From assembly GCA_030685235.1 (NCBI GenBank), contig MU839115.1, positions 62,001 to 126,000 of the forward strand: a stretch of 64,000 nucleotides of DNA. Direction: 5' to 3'. Shown here one piece after another: positions 1-10,655 of the stretch (its first letter is position 1; each line of letters starts with the position of its first letter). Source of the DNA: Copromyces sp. CBS 386.78. Taxonomy: Eukaryota; Ascomycota; Sordariomycetes; Sordariales; Sordariaceae. The position numbers and the translations under genes were made by a program. Below the pieces are notes generated by a model. The model saw nothing but the letters and a program-made list of their open reading frames with translations, was not told where the DNA came from and did not search any database.

Positions 1-2115
1 AAGGACAACTGAGCCTCGGTACGCAAACGTATGGAAAAGCCAGATCATATAAGAAGGAAAACAATACGATGACAACCTTGAAGTCATGTTTCCGTGCCAC
101 AATATACCTCGAGACAAGGAGGTCGGGAAATGGGCCGGCCGTTAGCCACCCCGCGTGGACGTAGCCGCCCGGCCATCTAATCTACGCGCCGGGACGTGGG
201 GAGATCTGGGAGCACGACAGCTTGGAATGTGAAAAGGACAATGTACCAATTGTTACCCTTGGCAGGATTTCTTTCTTTCCAATGAGTTGACCACAATTTT
301 ATGATCGTTCTAATCGGCTTCTACAACACAAAATTACCCGATCCCAAGTTAGACACCACACACCCGCCGCAAAAGCCAAGTGTGGTGTGCAAAGGTGCCC
401 TCTTTTCGACTGCCGTTCGAAGGAACATTGGGGACTTTCTGCCCGTACTACGACCTAAGAACGTTGCGTGATGTCATGAGGATAAAGATAGATGGAAAGA
501 TGCGCGATGTGAGTCGTTGGTTGATGAAAGAACAAGGAGTTATTGATTGAACAGCCAGAAGTAGCCAGAGCTGACTGCAGACGAACGGCAACGGATACCC
601 TATTCCAAGGTTCGACACGCGATAATCACTTTCAAGCAAAGAACGGAACCGAGGAACACTTTGCATCAATTTTTTCTCCCCGAAATAGCTTGCATTAGGG
701 AAGGACAAGATGCAAGTAAGATGTGCAAAATAGGGTTCGAGTTGGTAACACACACCGAACACACGCCGGCACGGCATGGAAGCAACCGCGAAAAAAAAAA
801 AAAAAAAAAAGAAAAAAGGATGGTGAGCTTCGTCTGACCGACCGGACGTGAAAGTGAAAGATGGTCTCGGCGGGTAACTTTATTGATCAACAAGTGTTCC
901 TGAAACATTTGACGAATGGGAATCGAGATGTCGGCTGTGGTCTCGTTAAGCTCTCAGCAAGCCATTTCAAGTTTACTTTTAGGTTAGTGTGCCTCTTGGC
1001 GGAACAGTCAGATTGCAGTTAAACCGCTTTGGGTAACCTCGAAGCGCCCGTCGTCGTGGTCCACGGTGGTTGTTTCTTCCTCTTTTTTTCCTCTATAAAG
1101 AAACACGGTTCTTGACGAAGGAGAAAGGGGCGAGCAGAGTGGCTACAAGCGCTGGTGGCCGCAGAGAAGGCCGCTCTTTCCAGATTCCTGGGACTACTCT
1201 CCTCATTCTCATCTGACGAAAGTTATGAGTTTGACGACAGACATGTGGTCAACATGCCATTTGATGTTCTTGACTGACCATCATGATAATGATAGCGGCA
1301 TCGAGGCTCAATGGCCATTCGAGCGGTTGTTTAACATCGCCGCATCGGATCTAAAACCCACGATACATTCATTAGCTCTCGCTCTTCGTAGCGTATACAC
1401 AATTCTTTTCCCGTGACCAACAGGAAAACACAGCAGAAGCCCATCTGGATCAGTAATCTCAACGCTACATGGAACTGCCGTGCTTGCCAATGTGCCATAC
1501 ATCGGAACCCGGCCAGCACCATGATTGGTGCGCTGACGAAAGACACAAAACCCTAGAGGGGATCGTCCGCGGCAACAGTTCAGGCACACACAGAGTCTTC
1601 AAGGCCATCACGCACACATTGCACTACAAACCTATTCCACGCAGAGTTGCCCCGGTTCCGCCATGCAGGTTTCCTGCTCGTCACAGCCGCTGACTACCCA
1701 CTCAACCAGCTTAAACAACCTTGAGTATAGTGGCCTAGTGGTGCCCACCTCGATAGTGTCATCCACTTTGGGGAATCTTCACAAGATGAGCGGCACAGGA
1801 CTGATATCTTACATGTGGTAGAGACTAGGGAGAGAGAGGCTCATTCATATTAACTTTGTGCCCCAGCTTTTCTTGCTTCCTTCGCCGTTGATGTACTTCT
1901 GTCTATCATAATCTTTTCTTGCTTTCTCAACCTGTCGTTCACTACACTGACTTTCCGACTTCCCGGCCTGGTGCCCTTTGATATCATATACTTTTAATCA
2001 ACCCAATAGATTATAGTCAGCCATCCCTTCAACGGCTTCTCATACCAACATTTCGAACCCATTATCACATTATCAAACCAAGTCCTCGTCTGAACACCCT
2101 AAACCAATTTACAAG
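1..2115. other. Intergenic, upstream of the membrane-protein gene
   Basis: I see no supported gene here. Open frames are short, overlap on both strands and mostly lack ATG starts. The last 250 bases are pyrimidine-rich, as is usual for a fungal promoter and 5' leader, so they probably belong to the gene starting at 2116. A run of 20 A lies at 791-810. Confidence 0.5.
791..810. repeat. A20 homopolymer
   Basis: Twenty uninterrupted A, followed by GAAAAAAGG. It is a simple mononucleotide repeat in non-coding DNA and its length is likely to vary between strains. Confidence 0.9.
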
Positions 2116-4024
2116 ATGAAGGCCACTAGCCGGGCAACAAGGAGCAGAACAGCCACTGCTCTCCTTTCCTTTCTCCTTACAACTCAACTCGCCAGCGCAC
2201 TTCAAGTTACACCAAATTCTCCGTGCGCCTCAGTATGTCTGGACTCGCCGGACCTCGATCGATCAGATCCCAACTCCTCCAACACAAAAAACAAGGATAT
2301 CATTTGCAAGGATGGGGTAGCCAACAGTCCGGCGGGAAGTAAATGGACGGAATGCATGACTTGTCTACAAACAAGTCCATTTTTCCAGGACTCCGAAACT
2401 GATCAAATGTGGTTTCTTTGTGAGCTCACCAAATCCTGTTTAAGTTTATGGAGTAACTTGCTAATGCCACTTCCATAGATAACCTGAGATACACCTTATC
2501 ATACTGTCTCTTTGGTTATCCCAACGCTACAGATGTCGAGACAACACCATGCAGCACATCCATGGCCTGTGGTCCTCTACAACAGAGTCTACAGCATGGT
2601 GTCCCTGACCCCAAAGATACCACGGCTTCTTCATACTGCTCGGCAGACGACGGATATGCATCGTATCCTGACATTTATGTGCATTGTACCTCTTGCTTGA
2701 CAGCTGGAGGGGAATCCAACTACTTGGCCAACTGTAAGACACGAAGCAATACCAACCGGGGAGTGTAAACACATACTAACCAACAACGCCCGTCTCAGAC
2801 TTTACCGCCCTCGAAGCCGGGTGTCAACACAAACCCGAACCCGGCAGCGTCATCGGCCTAAACGACACCATCTTCGCCACCTCACCCGTCGGCATCGTCG
2901 ACCCCTCGAGCGTCCTCAAATCCGAAGAAGGTCCCAAGATCTCAACAACCATCATCGCCGTCATCGCCGTGATCGCCGTGCTCGTCATCCTCATCATCTC
3001 AGCTGTCATCTACATTTGCTACCGCAAGAAAAAGAACAGAGCGGCCCGCGCCAGTGCCCAGCTCGATTACACCGAGAAGCGAGGAGGAGTCCGGTCCCGA
3101 CACCAGCGCCAGTCTTCGCTTTCCTTCCAGTGCCAGACGCATGTGCTTTCGCCGCGGTTTTGGCCTGCTGCTGGGGAGGCTCAACAACCGGGTGGTGAAG
3201 GGGAGGATATGGCGACGGATCCCACCGATGGCAATGTCAACACCACCACAAGGCCCCTCTCCCACCAGTCGGAACACTCCGCCCCCGGCACACCAGGAAG
3301 GGGACTTTCCACCCGCCGTATTACCAGCTGGAAACAACATAACACTTTGATCTCGACGGTAGCGGAGGATAAAGCTTGGGAGCACCATCAACAACAACAA
3401 CCCCCACAACCCTCCTCCGATAGCTGCAGAACCGCCATCAACCCCCTCGGTCTCCACACCCTAACAACCACCGGTATCCCTCGCTCACCCACCCGCGCTT
3501 ACTACGGGCACGGCACCGCCGGTACTCCCGCCACCCCAGCAACCTCCAACGCATACTATTCCCCCTCCCCCATGTCCGCCGACTCAGTCCGGAGCACCGC
3601 CGCTCTGCTTCCTTCCATCCAGCCTTACATCCCATCTGATCACATCTCCAACAACAACGGCAACGGTACCCAGAGTCAACAGACCCCGCAACTACACAGC
3701 GCCAGCACTTTCGGTCCTGGTCACGGCCAGCAAAGTCCCTGGTCAGCGACGACAGCTAGTCCGTTGTTGAGGAATCACGGGTGGCCTTTACCTGTTCCTG
3801 TTCCTCAACCCCAGGAGCAGCAACAGCAGAGAGGGAAGAGGTTTAATGGGGGAAATATCAGTCTGACGACACACGGCATCCCGCCGTCGCCGAGGAGTCC
3901 GAGGTTTCCTGGTTTAGGTGGTGGGAATGGGAATGGAAACGGGAGGAAGCCGGCGGGAAGTCCGGTTGAGAGTGTGGCGATTCGGACGACGTTTGAGGGG
4001 CCGCCGAAGAGTCCTAGGAAGTGA
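2116..4024 (+). CDS. Single-pass plasma-membrane/cell-surface protein with Cys-rich ectodomain, 594 aa
   Basis: Three exons: 2116-2419, 2479-2733 and 2799-4024, with introns of 59 and 65 bp (branch CTAAT and TACTAAC). The joins keep frame and give WFLYNLRY and LANYFTALEAGC. Residues 1-28 look like a signal peptide ending ...LASA. A cysteine-rich ectodomain runs to about residue 230, and one membrane helix lies near 236-261, followed by YRKKKNR as a stop-transfer. The cytosolic tail of about 330 residues is disordered and rich in Ser, Pro, Gln and Asn. It has a juxtamembrane block SLSFQCQTHVLSPRFWP (about 293-309) and several SPR/SPRK sites suited to proline-directed kinases. From memory, fungal proteins with this plan (often labelled LPXTG-domain proteins) share the ALxAGC and QCQTH...PRFWP blocks. 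They resemble wall-stress sensors in layout, but no function is proven. Confidence 0.85.
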
Positions 4025-4583
4025 GGGGGGCTGGGTTGTTTGTGGGTGTTGGCTGGGTGTGAATGTAAAAAGGACTTGTATGTGTATGTATAATTTGTGC
4101 ATAGTTGGTGATGAGAACAGGATACCCGAGATGGTGATGAATAATGAACTGGCTTCTTTATATGCCCGCTAGAAAGTTGTCCCATGTTTGGTGAAGATGA
4201 ATACATACCTTGAAGAGTTGCCTGTTTGTACGAATCAAGAAGAGTCAAAAAGGGGGAAAATAAAATGAGGAACGAGTTTGGGTATCAACACTCTTCGTGG
4301 TCATGCTATGGTTTTGGTTTGGTAGGTCTCTCGAAGCAGCTAAAAAAGAAAAAAAGAAACTAACAAAGCAGAAGCAAAGTGTAATTTCGTGCGCCGAATG
4401 CATGCAAACCCCCCCATTCTTTCTTTCCTCCCTATCTATGTATGTGTGATTCCTCTGATGCGTTCCAATCTACGCCTGGTTTCGATTTCTGTTCAGCAAC
4501 CTTATGATAATGTGATCTCAACACATCAAGCATTCTCCAACTGCAGCTCCTAACCCTCATTCAAAGCAAGCAAGTAATAACCC
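4025..4583. other. Convergent 3' intergenic region
   Basis: This lies between two genes that converge on it (3' ends at 4024 and 4584). It holds their 3' untranslated regions and short A/T-rich tracts. I see no gene or RNA. Confidence 0.6.
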
Positions 4584-7500
4584 CTATGACTTCCCACCAC
4601 CAACCTCCTCCCTCCAAACCGCCTTATCGCTATCCAGCTTATCCATCGTCTCCCTCAACTCCCTCAACATCCTCTGCGTCTCCTCCACCGCCGCGTTCGT
4701 CTCCTCCCTAGTTGACAAAGCAGCGGTGCTCCCTCTGCTGACCGCCGAAGCAGCATAGTATGCCTTTTTGGCCAACGGCGGAGAATTCTCTGGCCGTTGT
4801 ACTCTTTGGGCAGCGGGAGAAGCTTCAGGCTCGCTCGCCAGATCTCGCTTCCTCTTTCTGTCGAAAATGGCGCTCCAGCTGGCTTCCCTTCTAGAGAATG
4901 GCCGAGCTGTCGATGAAGCGCCAGAAGGCGTGGGCGACGGGCGAACGACGGCGGGAGATCCCTGGCCGCTGGCTGATGGTGATCCGTATCCCATTCTTGC
5001 CTTGAGTTTGGCAAGTCTGCTAGAGGTGCTGTAGTCGGCGGGCGGTTGCTTGGGTATTTGAGGACGTTGTTGGATGGGATTAGTAGAGCCGGTGAGTCTA
5101 GCGACTCTCAAGCGCCAGCTGGTCATGGAGGCAGAATCGTCAACTTCAACGTCGTCTCCGTTGTCGTTGTAAGTGCTACCCATGCCCATGGACTCGTCGT
5201 CATCTGACAGGATGGCGTGTTCGGTCGACGGTCGAATGGCGGGCGAGTAAGAGTGGTTGCGAGTCGGAGGACTAGGTGGCTTGAGCTTGCCTTCTTTGAT
5301 GGCGCTGGCAATCGCTTCAGGGAGCCACTGCCCGTCTGGCATCGGTACCAACCCCCGAGCTCTGAGATCCCAGTGGCTAGTCTTGAACCCATTAGGTTTC
5401 GGACTATCTGCGCCGGTGCCTTGTCTTAGGCCGATGTTGGGCAGGCTAGTGTTTGGCATGCTCATTCCCAGCATTGATCTCCGTGGCTGCTTGGGAACTC
5501 TACCCTCGGTAGCTGGGGAAGGCTCGATCGAGCGTTTTCGCGGAGTGGAGAAATTGCTGGCTCGCTTGATCATGCTGTTTCCACCGTTGGCACCAATTCC
5601 ATTCAGTGAATGGCGGAACTTGGTGATCATGGAAGACTGGACCGAGCTGCCGCCGACGGATGAGAAGCTTCCCCTAGGGCCTCCCAGACCGAACTTTTCG
5701 CGCAGTGCCCGCGTCTTGCCACCTTCTTTGCTGGCAGTACTTTCCGGCGAACCAGCCATTGAGCCTCTGAGGCTCCTAGCATCATGGCGTCTGGAGGCCG
5801 TCGATGGCGCCCGTTCAAGCTCAAAACCTGCCTCTGAACCATATCCATACGTTTTCCCTGGTTGTGGGGAGCCCCAGTCACCATTGGCCGCAACTTCCTT
5901 GAGGGCTCGACGGACAGCTGCGCGCTCGTCACGCGCCCCAGAGAAGATGCCGCTAGCAAGAAGTTCTTCCTCTACTTGCTTCTGGCTCCGCCCAACCCTG
6001 GAAGCATTCATCGCCAGTTGCTTGAGACGGGAACCGTCAGCCTGAATCCTCCTCTTCGATTCTAACCTTTCTTGGTCCCGCAACATTTCCTCATCTTGCT
6101 TCTTTTTCTTTCGCGCACGCTCCTCCTGTTCTCTGTATAGTCGCATCTTCTCCTTTCCTTCGTGAAGAATTCGTCTCTGTGCCAACTTCCTAGCAGCTTC
6201 CCTCCATCGGTAGAAGTATTTGAGCTGCAGGCGGTCTTTCATATGTGCACGTGCTTCTCTCCACGACTGTTCGTCTTCTTCCCTGCGCCTGCGCTCAGCC
6301 TCTTCTTTCAAGTGCTGATTGAAGGCGCCCTCTACCAATTCTTGAAGGTAGTTTGCTGTAAACTCTTCCAGCACACCGCCGTCACCCATAACAAACCACT
6401 TCGCAAAATCGCCCATCAGGTCTCTTGGAGGAGGAGCAGGTTGCGAAGGCGCAAATGTAGATTGTGAGGCCTGCGACAGCGGTGCTGTAGAAAACAAAGA
6501 TGAAGTAGAACCATCATTGGATCTGCCCTCGACCCCAAAAGGTGGGTTGAAAGCGGCCTGCGGAGCGGAAAGTGTTGATGGCTGTGTTGCGGGTGGAGCG
6601 GGCGCCGTGCTTTCGGCTGGCTTGGGAGGGGCGGAGAAGATTGAAGGTGTTGTGGTTTTCACCGAAGGCGTTCCTGGCAGCTGGGTTTGCGTAGGCCCCG
6701 CCGGGGTACTGGCTTGTTGTTCTGTTCCTGCTGTTGAAGCGAAGCTAATTAGAGCGTTGGGGCTAGGTGCTGTTGGAGCAAACGTAAATCCTGAAGACGG
6801 TTGCTGTGTGGTCTCTGGGGATTTAGCGGGAGGTGAGCTCGTAAACTGATTTGATATAGACGCGAACGGGTTGGCCGGCGCACTGCCTGAACTGAAAACG
6901 GAGGTGGTCGGAGCAGGCGAGTTCGATGTAATCGGCTTCAGCGTATTTACTGCTGGAGCGGTGGGTACCAAGGAGCTGGGAGATGGGTTTGCCGCTTGAG
7001 GTTGTCCAAAGCTGAATGTCGGTTGCGGGGTTTGAGAGGCCGGTGCGAAGACACTTGTAGGCTTGGGAGCCAGAGCCGGAGCCGGACTTGAGGTTTGAGT
7101 CGCTGGCGACACGGTGGATGGTTGGCCGAACATGGAGAATGGACTGGCGGCCCCTTGTGGTTGTTGAGCCGGCGAAGGGCGAGAAAAGGGACTCGAAGTC
7201 GTTGCGCCAGTTGCTTGAGGCGAGTCAGTGGTTGCATTTCCTGTAAGAGGGTGATTGAGCGCACCGAAATCTTTTACCGCTGTTTGAAACATCGGGGTGT
7301 TCTCAGGCGCCTTTGTGGTGGGCGGTGCAGCTCCAAACATAGACGTAAACGGCGATGATGAAGCGACGTCTCGAGGTTTGTTGGCTTGTGAGACCGGGAA
7401 AGCAGGCAAAGCTTGCTGAGGGCTAACAAAGAGACTATCGCCATTAGCATCTGAGTCCCTTCCGGGAGAAGAACTTTCGGCAACATCTTCGTAAATGGTG

Positions 7501-9479
7501 TTGTATATGACATAGGGCAACGATTGTCCTGCTCGTTTCCGTTCAACCAACAGCCCGGAATAGGACTGGGGGACTCTAGGCGATGGGACGTGCTTTCTCT
7601 TGTTGTTGATGAGAAGGTATGGGTCGGGTACTGCTGGCTTCCCCGTGGGCACCCAGGTGGTAAATTCGAAATTGTGTTCCTCAGCGAAGGCAACAGCCTC
7701 CTCAGGAGTGTCAAACCTCAACATTTGGTTGAGATCGGACGCAGTGATTGTCCTAGGAGCATCGCGTTGACGTGCGTAGGCCCGTACAAGATTCTTAAGA
7801 ATGCACTGGCGGACAAAGGTAAAGTGGACCTCTGCAACACAGGCCATGGTGTATGACACTCGCGGGTTTTCGACGATGGCGAAGAAGTTGGCGAAGGCCG
7901 TATCGGACATGGTCGTCATTCGGCGTGGTTTGATAGGCCCCTTTGACTCCCTCAAGTCTTCCATGGCCTGGATGAGTGACAGCGCTGTTTGGATTTCTTC
8001 GGAATCGAACCAGTACTCCTTTCCCCACGTACGAATCCTCTGTGCTATAGAGGGATCGTGTGCGTTGAGAAGTAAGTAGTAAGCTCTGAATTCCGCCTCA
8101 TTCTCACAAAGGACGTGTTTCTCCTTGCAGACGTCGTATGCCTCCATCAACGAGAGAATGGTCCTGCCCAGTTGCTCGATTTCCTGCTTCTGCTCGAAAT
8201 CCTCATTTGCAAACCCCTTCCGAGACAACAGATGGAGAGCCGTGGCGTGGAAGCGAGTGATGGTCTCGAAACAGTAGACCATGTCCTTCATCTCCTCTGC
8301 CGACTTTTGCGAGTGGAATGTGAAGTCCTTGCGTACTGCTCGTGTGCGATCCCAGAGGTAATTGTGCATGGATGGCAGGTTGTTCTCAGACTGTAAAAGG
8401 TCGTTAAAGAGGTAGTCGGTGGTTCTTCGTAAAGCGTCGATAGAGCGGACATCCATAGGGAGCGGCGCATCTTGACCGGCTGCAGATCGACCAAACTTCT
8501 TCACCATCTTCGAAGGTTCTGGCCATGCCGTGAGACCGCCGGGCTGGGTTTCCTTCTCCTCGTTCTTGACATCGAATTCGGCGATACGGGAGATCTTCTC
8601 AAACTCTGGGCACATATCCTCACAGATACCCTTAAACGGTAACGCATCCTCAAGCTTCCTCCTCTTTTCGGGGTCATCGATAAGCTCGACCTTCCGTAGT
8701 GCATCATAAACGCGGGTACGGTATTTCTTGAAGGACTGCTTTAGGTTCTCAACGTCGTCGCGCTTGTTAGGATTGCCAAGTTCGGGTGTTGGCCACTGGG
8801 GTGGCTTCAGGTTGTCCTTTTTCAGCTGGTCATTGATTCTGTTGTGAAAATTATAAGCAAACTCGGACAACTCGCGTGTACGCTCGGTCGGTTCTCGAGT
8901 CGGTGCGCCGGAGGTGCTCTTGAAACCGACAGCACGCGTCGCACCCGGCTGGTTCTTTGCAGGGCGCTCATTGTTCTTCCGCTGGCCGCGTTGGAACTTG
9001 TTCGCCAGTGTCGCTCCAGCATCACGGCCGCCTGACTGTTGTGGTTGTTGGGGCGTGGCCTTTCCCTTTCCAAACATCTGACTGGCTTGCGAATTCCCAT
9101 ACCCATTGCTGGGACCAAAAGGCTTTCCGCCTCCAAGCCCTTGTGGCCCTTTCATTGCGTTGGTATTCGCCGCCCCAAAGCCGGTTGCTTGTTGTGTCGT
9201 GGTTTTCGCGCCAAAGAATGGAGACTTGTTTCCGCCCGCAGAGTTCGTCTGTCCTCCTGGCTTCGCGAAAGGATTCTGAGCAAAGGGTGAGGGACTAGCG
9301 CTGGGCGCGGACGATTGCGCCTGGCCAAAAATGGGTTTCCCAAACGGGTTCTGATTAGAAGCTGATGAGCTGCCAAAAACTGACGCTGTTTGGGCCGGTT
9401 GTGCGGCTGGAATTGGTTTCGCGAAAGGGTTGACAGCCGGAGCTGAAGGCGCCCCGAAGGGATTGTTAGCTGCCGCCAT
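4584..9479 (-). CDS. sac3: Sac3/GANP-family mRNA export factor (TREX-2 scaffold), 1631 aa
   Basis: This is one uninterrupted reading frame. The first ATG is at 9479 (MAAANNPFG); in-frame codons upstream are not ATG. Sac3 is the scaffold of the TREX-2 complex, which couples transcription to mRNA export at the nuclear pore. The N-terminal 200 residues carry NPFG, NPFAKP and FGxx repeats like nucleoporins. The SAC3/GANP domain follows at about 280-605 with the hallmark CEDMCPEFE near 283, then helical PCI-like sequence. Residues 640-1010 are a low-complexity Ser/Pro/Thr/Gln stretch with FG dipeptides. A charged helical block from about 1018 (DLMGDFAKWFV, then Arg/Glu-rich coiled coil) fits the CID region that binds Sus1, Cdc31 and Sem1-type partners. 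The tail is disordered with a short terminal helix. It is longer than yeast Sac3 (about 1300 aa), mainly through linkers. Confidence 0.95.
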   Translation of the reverse strand: MAAANNPFGAPSAPAVNPFAKPIPAAQPAQTASVFGSSSASNQNPFGKPIFGQAQSSAPSASPSPFAQNPFAKPGGQTNSAGGNKSPFFGAKTTTQQATGFGAANTNAMKGPQGLGGGKPFGPSNGYGNSQASQMFGKGKATPQQPQQSGGRDAGATLANKFQRGQRKNNERPAKNQPGATRAVGFKSTSGAPTREPTERTRELSEFAYNFHNRINDQLKKDNLKPPQWPTPELGNPNKRDDVENLKQSFKKYRTRVYDALRKVELIDDPEKRRKLEDALPFKGICEDMCPEFEKISRIAEFDVKNEEKETQPGGLTAWPEPSKMVKKFGRSAAGQDAPLPMDVRSIDALRRTTDYLFNDLLQSENNLPSMHNYLWDRTRAVRKDFTFHSQKSAEEMKDMVYCFETITRFHATALHLLSRKGFANEDFEQKQEIEQLGRTILSLMEAYDVCKEKHVLCENEAEFRAYYLLLNAHDPSIAQRIRTWGKEYWFDSEEIQTALSLIQAMEDLRESKGPIKPRRMTTMSDTAFANFFAIVENPRVSYTMACVAEVHFTFVRQCILKNLVRAYARQRDAPRTITASDLNQMLRFDTPEEAVAFAEEHNFEFTTWVPTGKPAVPDPYLLINNKRKHVPSPRVPQSYSGLLVERKRAGQSLPYVIYNTIYEDVAESSSPGRDSDANGDSLFVSPQQALPAFPVSQANKPRDVASSSPFTSMFGAAPPTTKAPENTPMFQTAVKDFGALNHPLTGNATTDSPQATGATTSSPFSRPSPAQQPQGAASPFSMFGQPSTVSPATQTSSPAPALAPKPTSVFAPASQTPQPTFSFGQPQAANPSPSSLVPTAPAVNTLKPITSNSPAPTTSVFSSGSAPANPFASISNQFTSSPPAKSPETTQQPSSGFTFAPTAPSPNALISFASTAGTEQQASTPAGPTQTQLPGTPSVKTTTPSIFSAPPKPAESTAPAPPATQPSTLSAPQAAFNPPFGVEGRSNDGSTSSLFSTAPLSQASQSTFAPSQPAPPPRDLMGDFAKWFVMGDGGVLEEFTANYLQELVEGAFNQHLKEEAERRRREEDEQSWREARAHMKDRLQLKYFYRWREAARKLAQRRILHEGKEKMRLYREQEERARKKKKQDEEMLRDQERLESKRRIQADGSRLKQLAMNASRVGRSQKQVEEELLASGIFSGARDERAAVRRALKEVAANGDWGSPQPGKTYGYGSEAGFELERAPSTASRRHDARSLRGSMAGSPESTASKEGGKTRALREKFGLGGPRGSFSSVGGSSVQSSMITKFRHSLNGIGANGGNSMIKRASNFSTPRKRSIEPSPATEGRVPKQPRRSMLGMSMPNTSLPNIGLRQGTGADSPKPNGFKTSHWDLRARGLVPMPDGQWLPEAIASAIKEGKLKPPSPPTRNHSYSPAIRPSTEHAILSDDDESMGMGSTYNDNGDDVEVDDSASMTSWRLRVARLTGSTNPIQQRPQIPKQPPADYSTSSRLAKLKARMGYGSPSASGQGSPAVVRPSPTPSGASSTARPFSRREASWSAIFDRKRKRDLASEPEASPAAQRVQRPENSPPLAKKAYYAASAVSRGSTAALSTREETNAAVEETQRMLRELRETMDKLDSDKAVWREEVGGGKS

Positions 9480-10655
9480 TATGGCTTGATCGAGCAAGCA
9501 TTTGCAGATGTAATTGCCCGGGCCGGTGGACGAGATGTGGAAACGTCAAGCGACACTGGATATCGTGGTAGTGTTCAGCAAGAGGTGTAGACGGCCTGGT
9601 AGGCGGTATGGGCTGGGAACGTCGCGGCGCGTGCTGGCTTTCGAATCGGGAGTTTGAATCGCGGTAGCTATGTGGTAGAGATTAATGTGTGTCTTGAATT
9701 TCGGGGGTGAAAAGTGTAGTGCGCGGCGGGGTGGCAGTCGAGGGCGGACGGGAGCGATGACGATGTTGAGAGTGGGTGACGGTGATGTCGTTCGACGACT
9801 TGAGGGCTGACCAGGTAAATGTAGCTTGGTGGCAAACCGCCGACAAGAGAACAGATTAACATGAAGGACGTACAATTTTGGGCCGTCGGAAGAAGAGCGT
9901 GGTTGCGGTTGGCACTTTGGACTCTGGTTTGTTCCCCCCTGCGCACGAGGTTGCGCGCCGCGGTTCACCAAAGCGAATGAATGAACGAATGAATGAAATC
10001 GAGAAATGGCAGAGAGGCAGGTGGAGAGGATGTCGATGCTGGCCAACAAAGTTGGACGGTCAGGATGCCTTCACCTTCCATTCCGTGTCGCATTTGAAAT
10101 TCTGCGGCAGGCGGTCAATTGAGCGCTCCCGTCACTGAAACCAAGCAACCACAGCAGCCAATCTTCAGCTTGCAGGGGCCACGCACAGTCGCTGGATGTG
10201 GAAGCAACGCCCGGCCGGTGCACCGCGGAGGCAGTGGAGTGGAGGTCGCAGGCACAGGAGCTCGGGCCACATCGAACGGCCCGCCTTCCATGTTGTCATT
10301 CAGGCCGAGCCGGGCTTTGAAGATCTGTCCCCCTTCTTCGCCGCTGTTGCTATCTCATCTCGACCTTGTCCGAGGATCCGATTAACTAGAGGACCTTTCT
10401 GGTAGAAGATATAATGGTCCTTACAAGGTTCACGGGAGTGTAGGAACGTATTCATTGAGATAACGCAAAGATACACACAAGACCAAGATAAACTTGATAA
10501 CCACACTCCGTTCCACTACTATCGGCCTAACGCTTATTCCTGCAGGGTCCTCACTTGGCCCAAGTTTAGATCGGGGTTGAGCGAGAACCAAAAGCTCACA
10601 TCAATGCAGAAGATGCGAGCGGGAAGAGTGCCGCATATCTCCCCGACTGTACCTG
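9480..10655. other. Intergenic: sac3 promoter/leader and 3' region of the F-box gene
   Basis: Open frames here are not ATG-initiated or are low-complexity on the opposite strand. The part next to 9480 is probably the promoter and leader of sac3. Degenerate GAATGAAT repeats lie around 9975-9998. Nothing else is recognised. Confidence 0.5.

Noticed and set aside
5257..6045. 262-codon plus-strand frame inside sac3
   Set aside because: Antisense shadow of the Sac3 coding sequence.
9546..10049. 167-codon frame above sac3 on the minus strand
   Set aside because: It is a Ser/Arg/Pro-rich leader-like sequence that matches no family and sits where the sac3 promoter must be.
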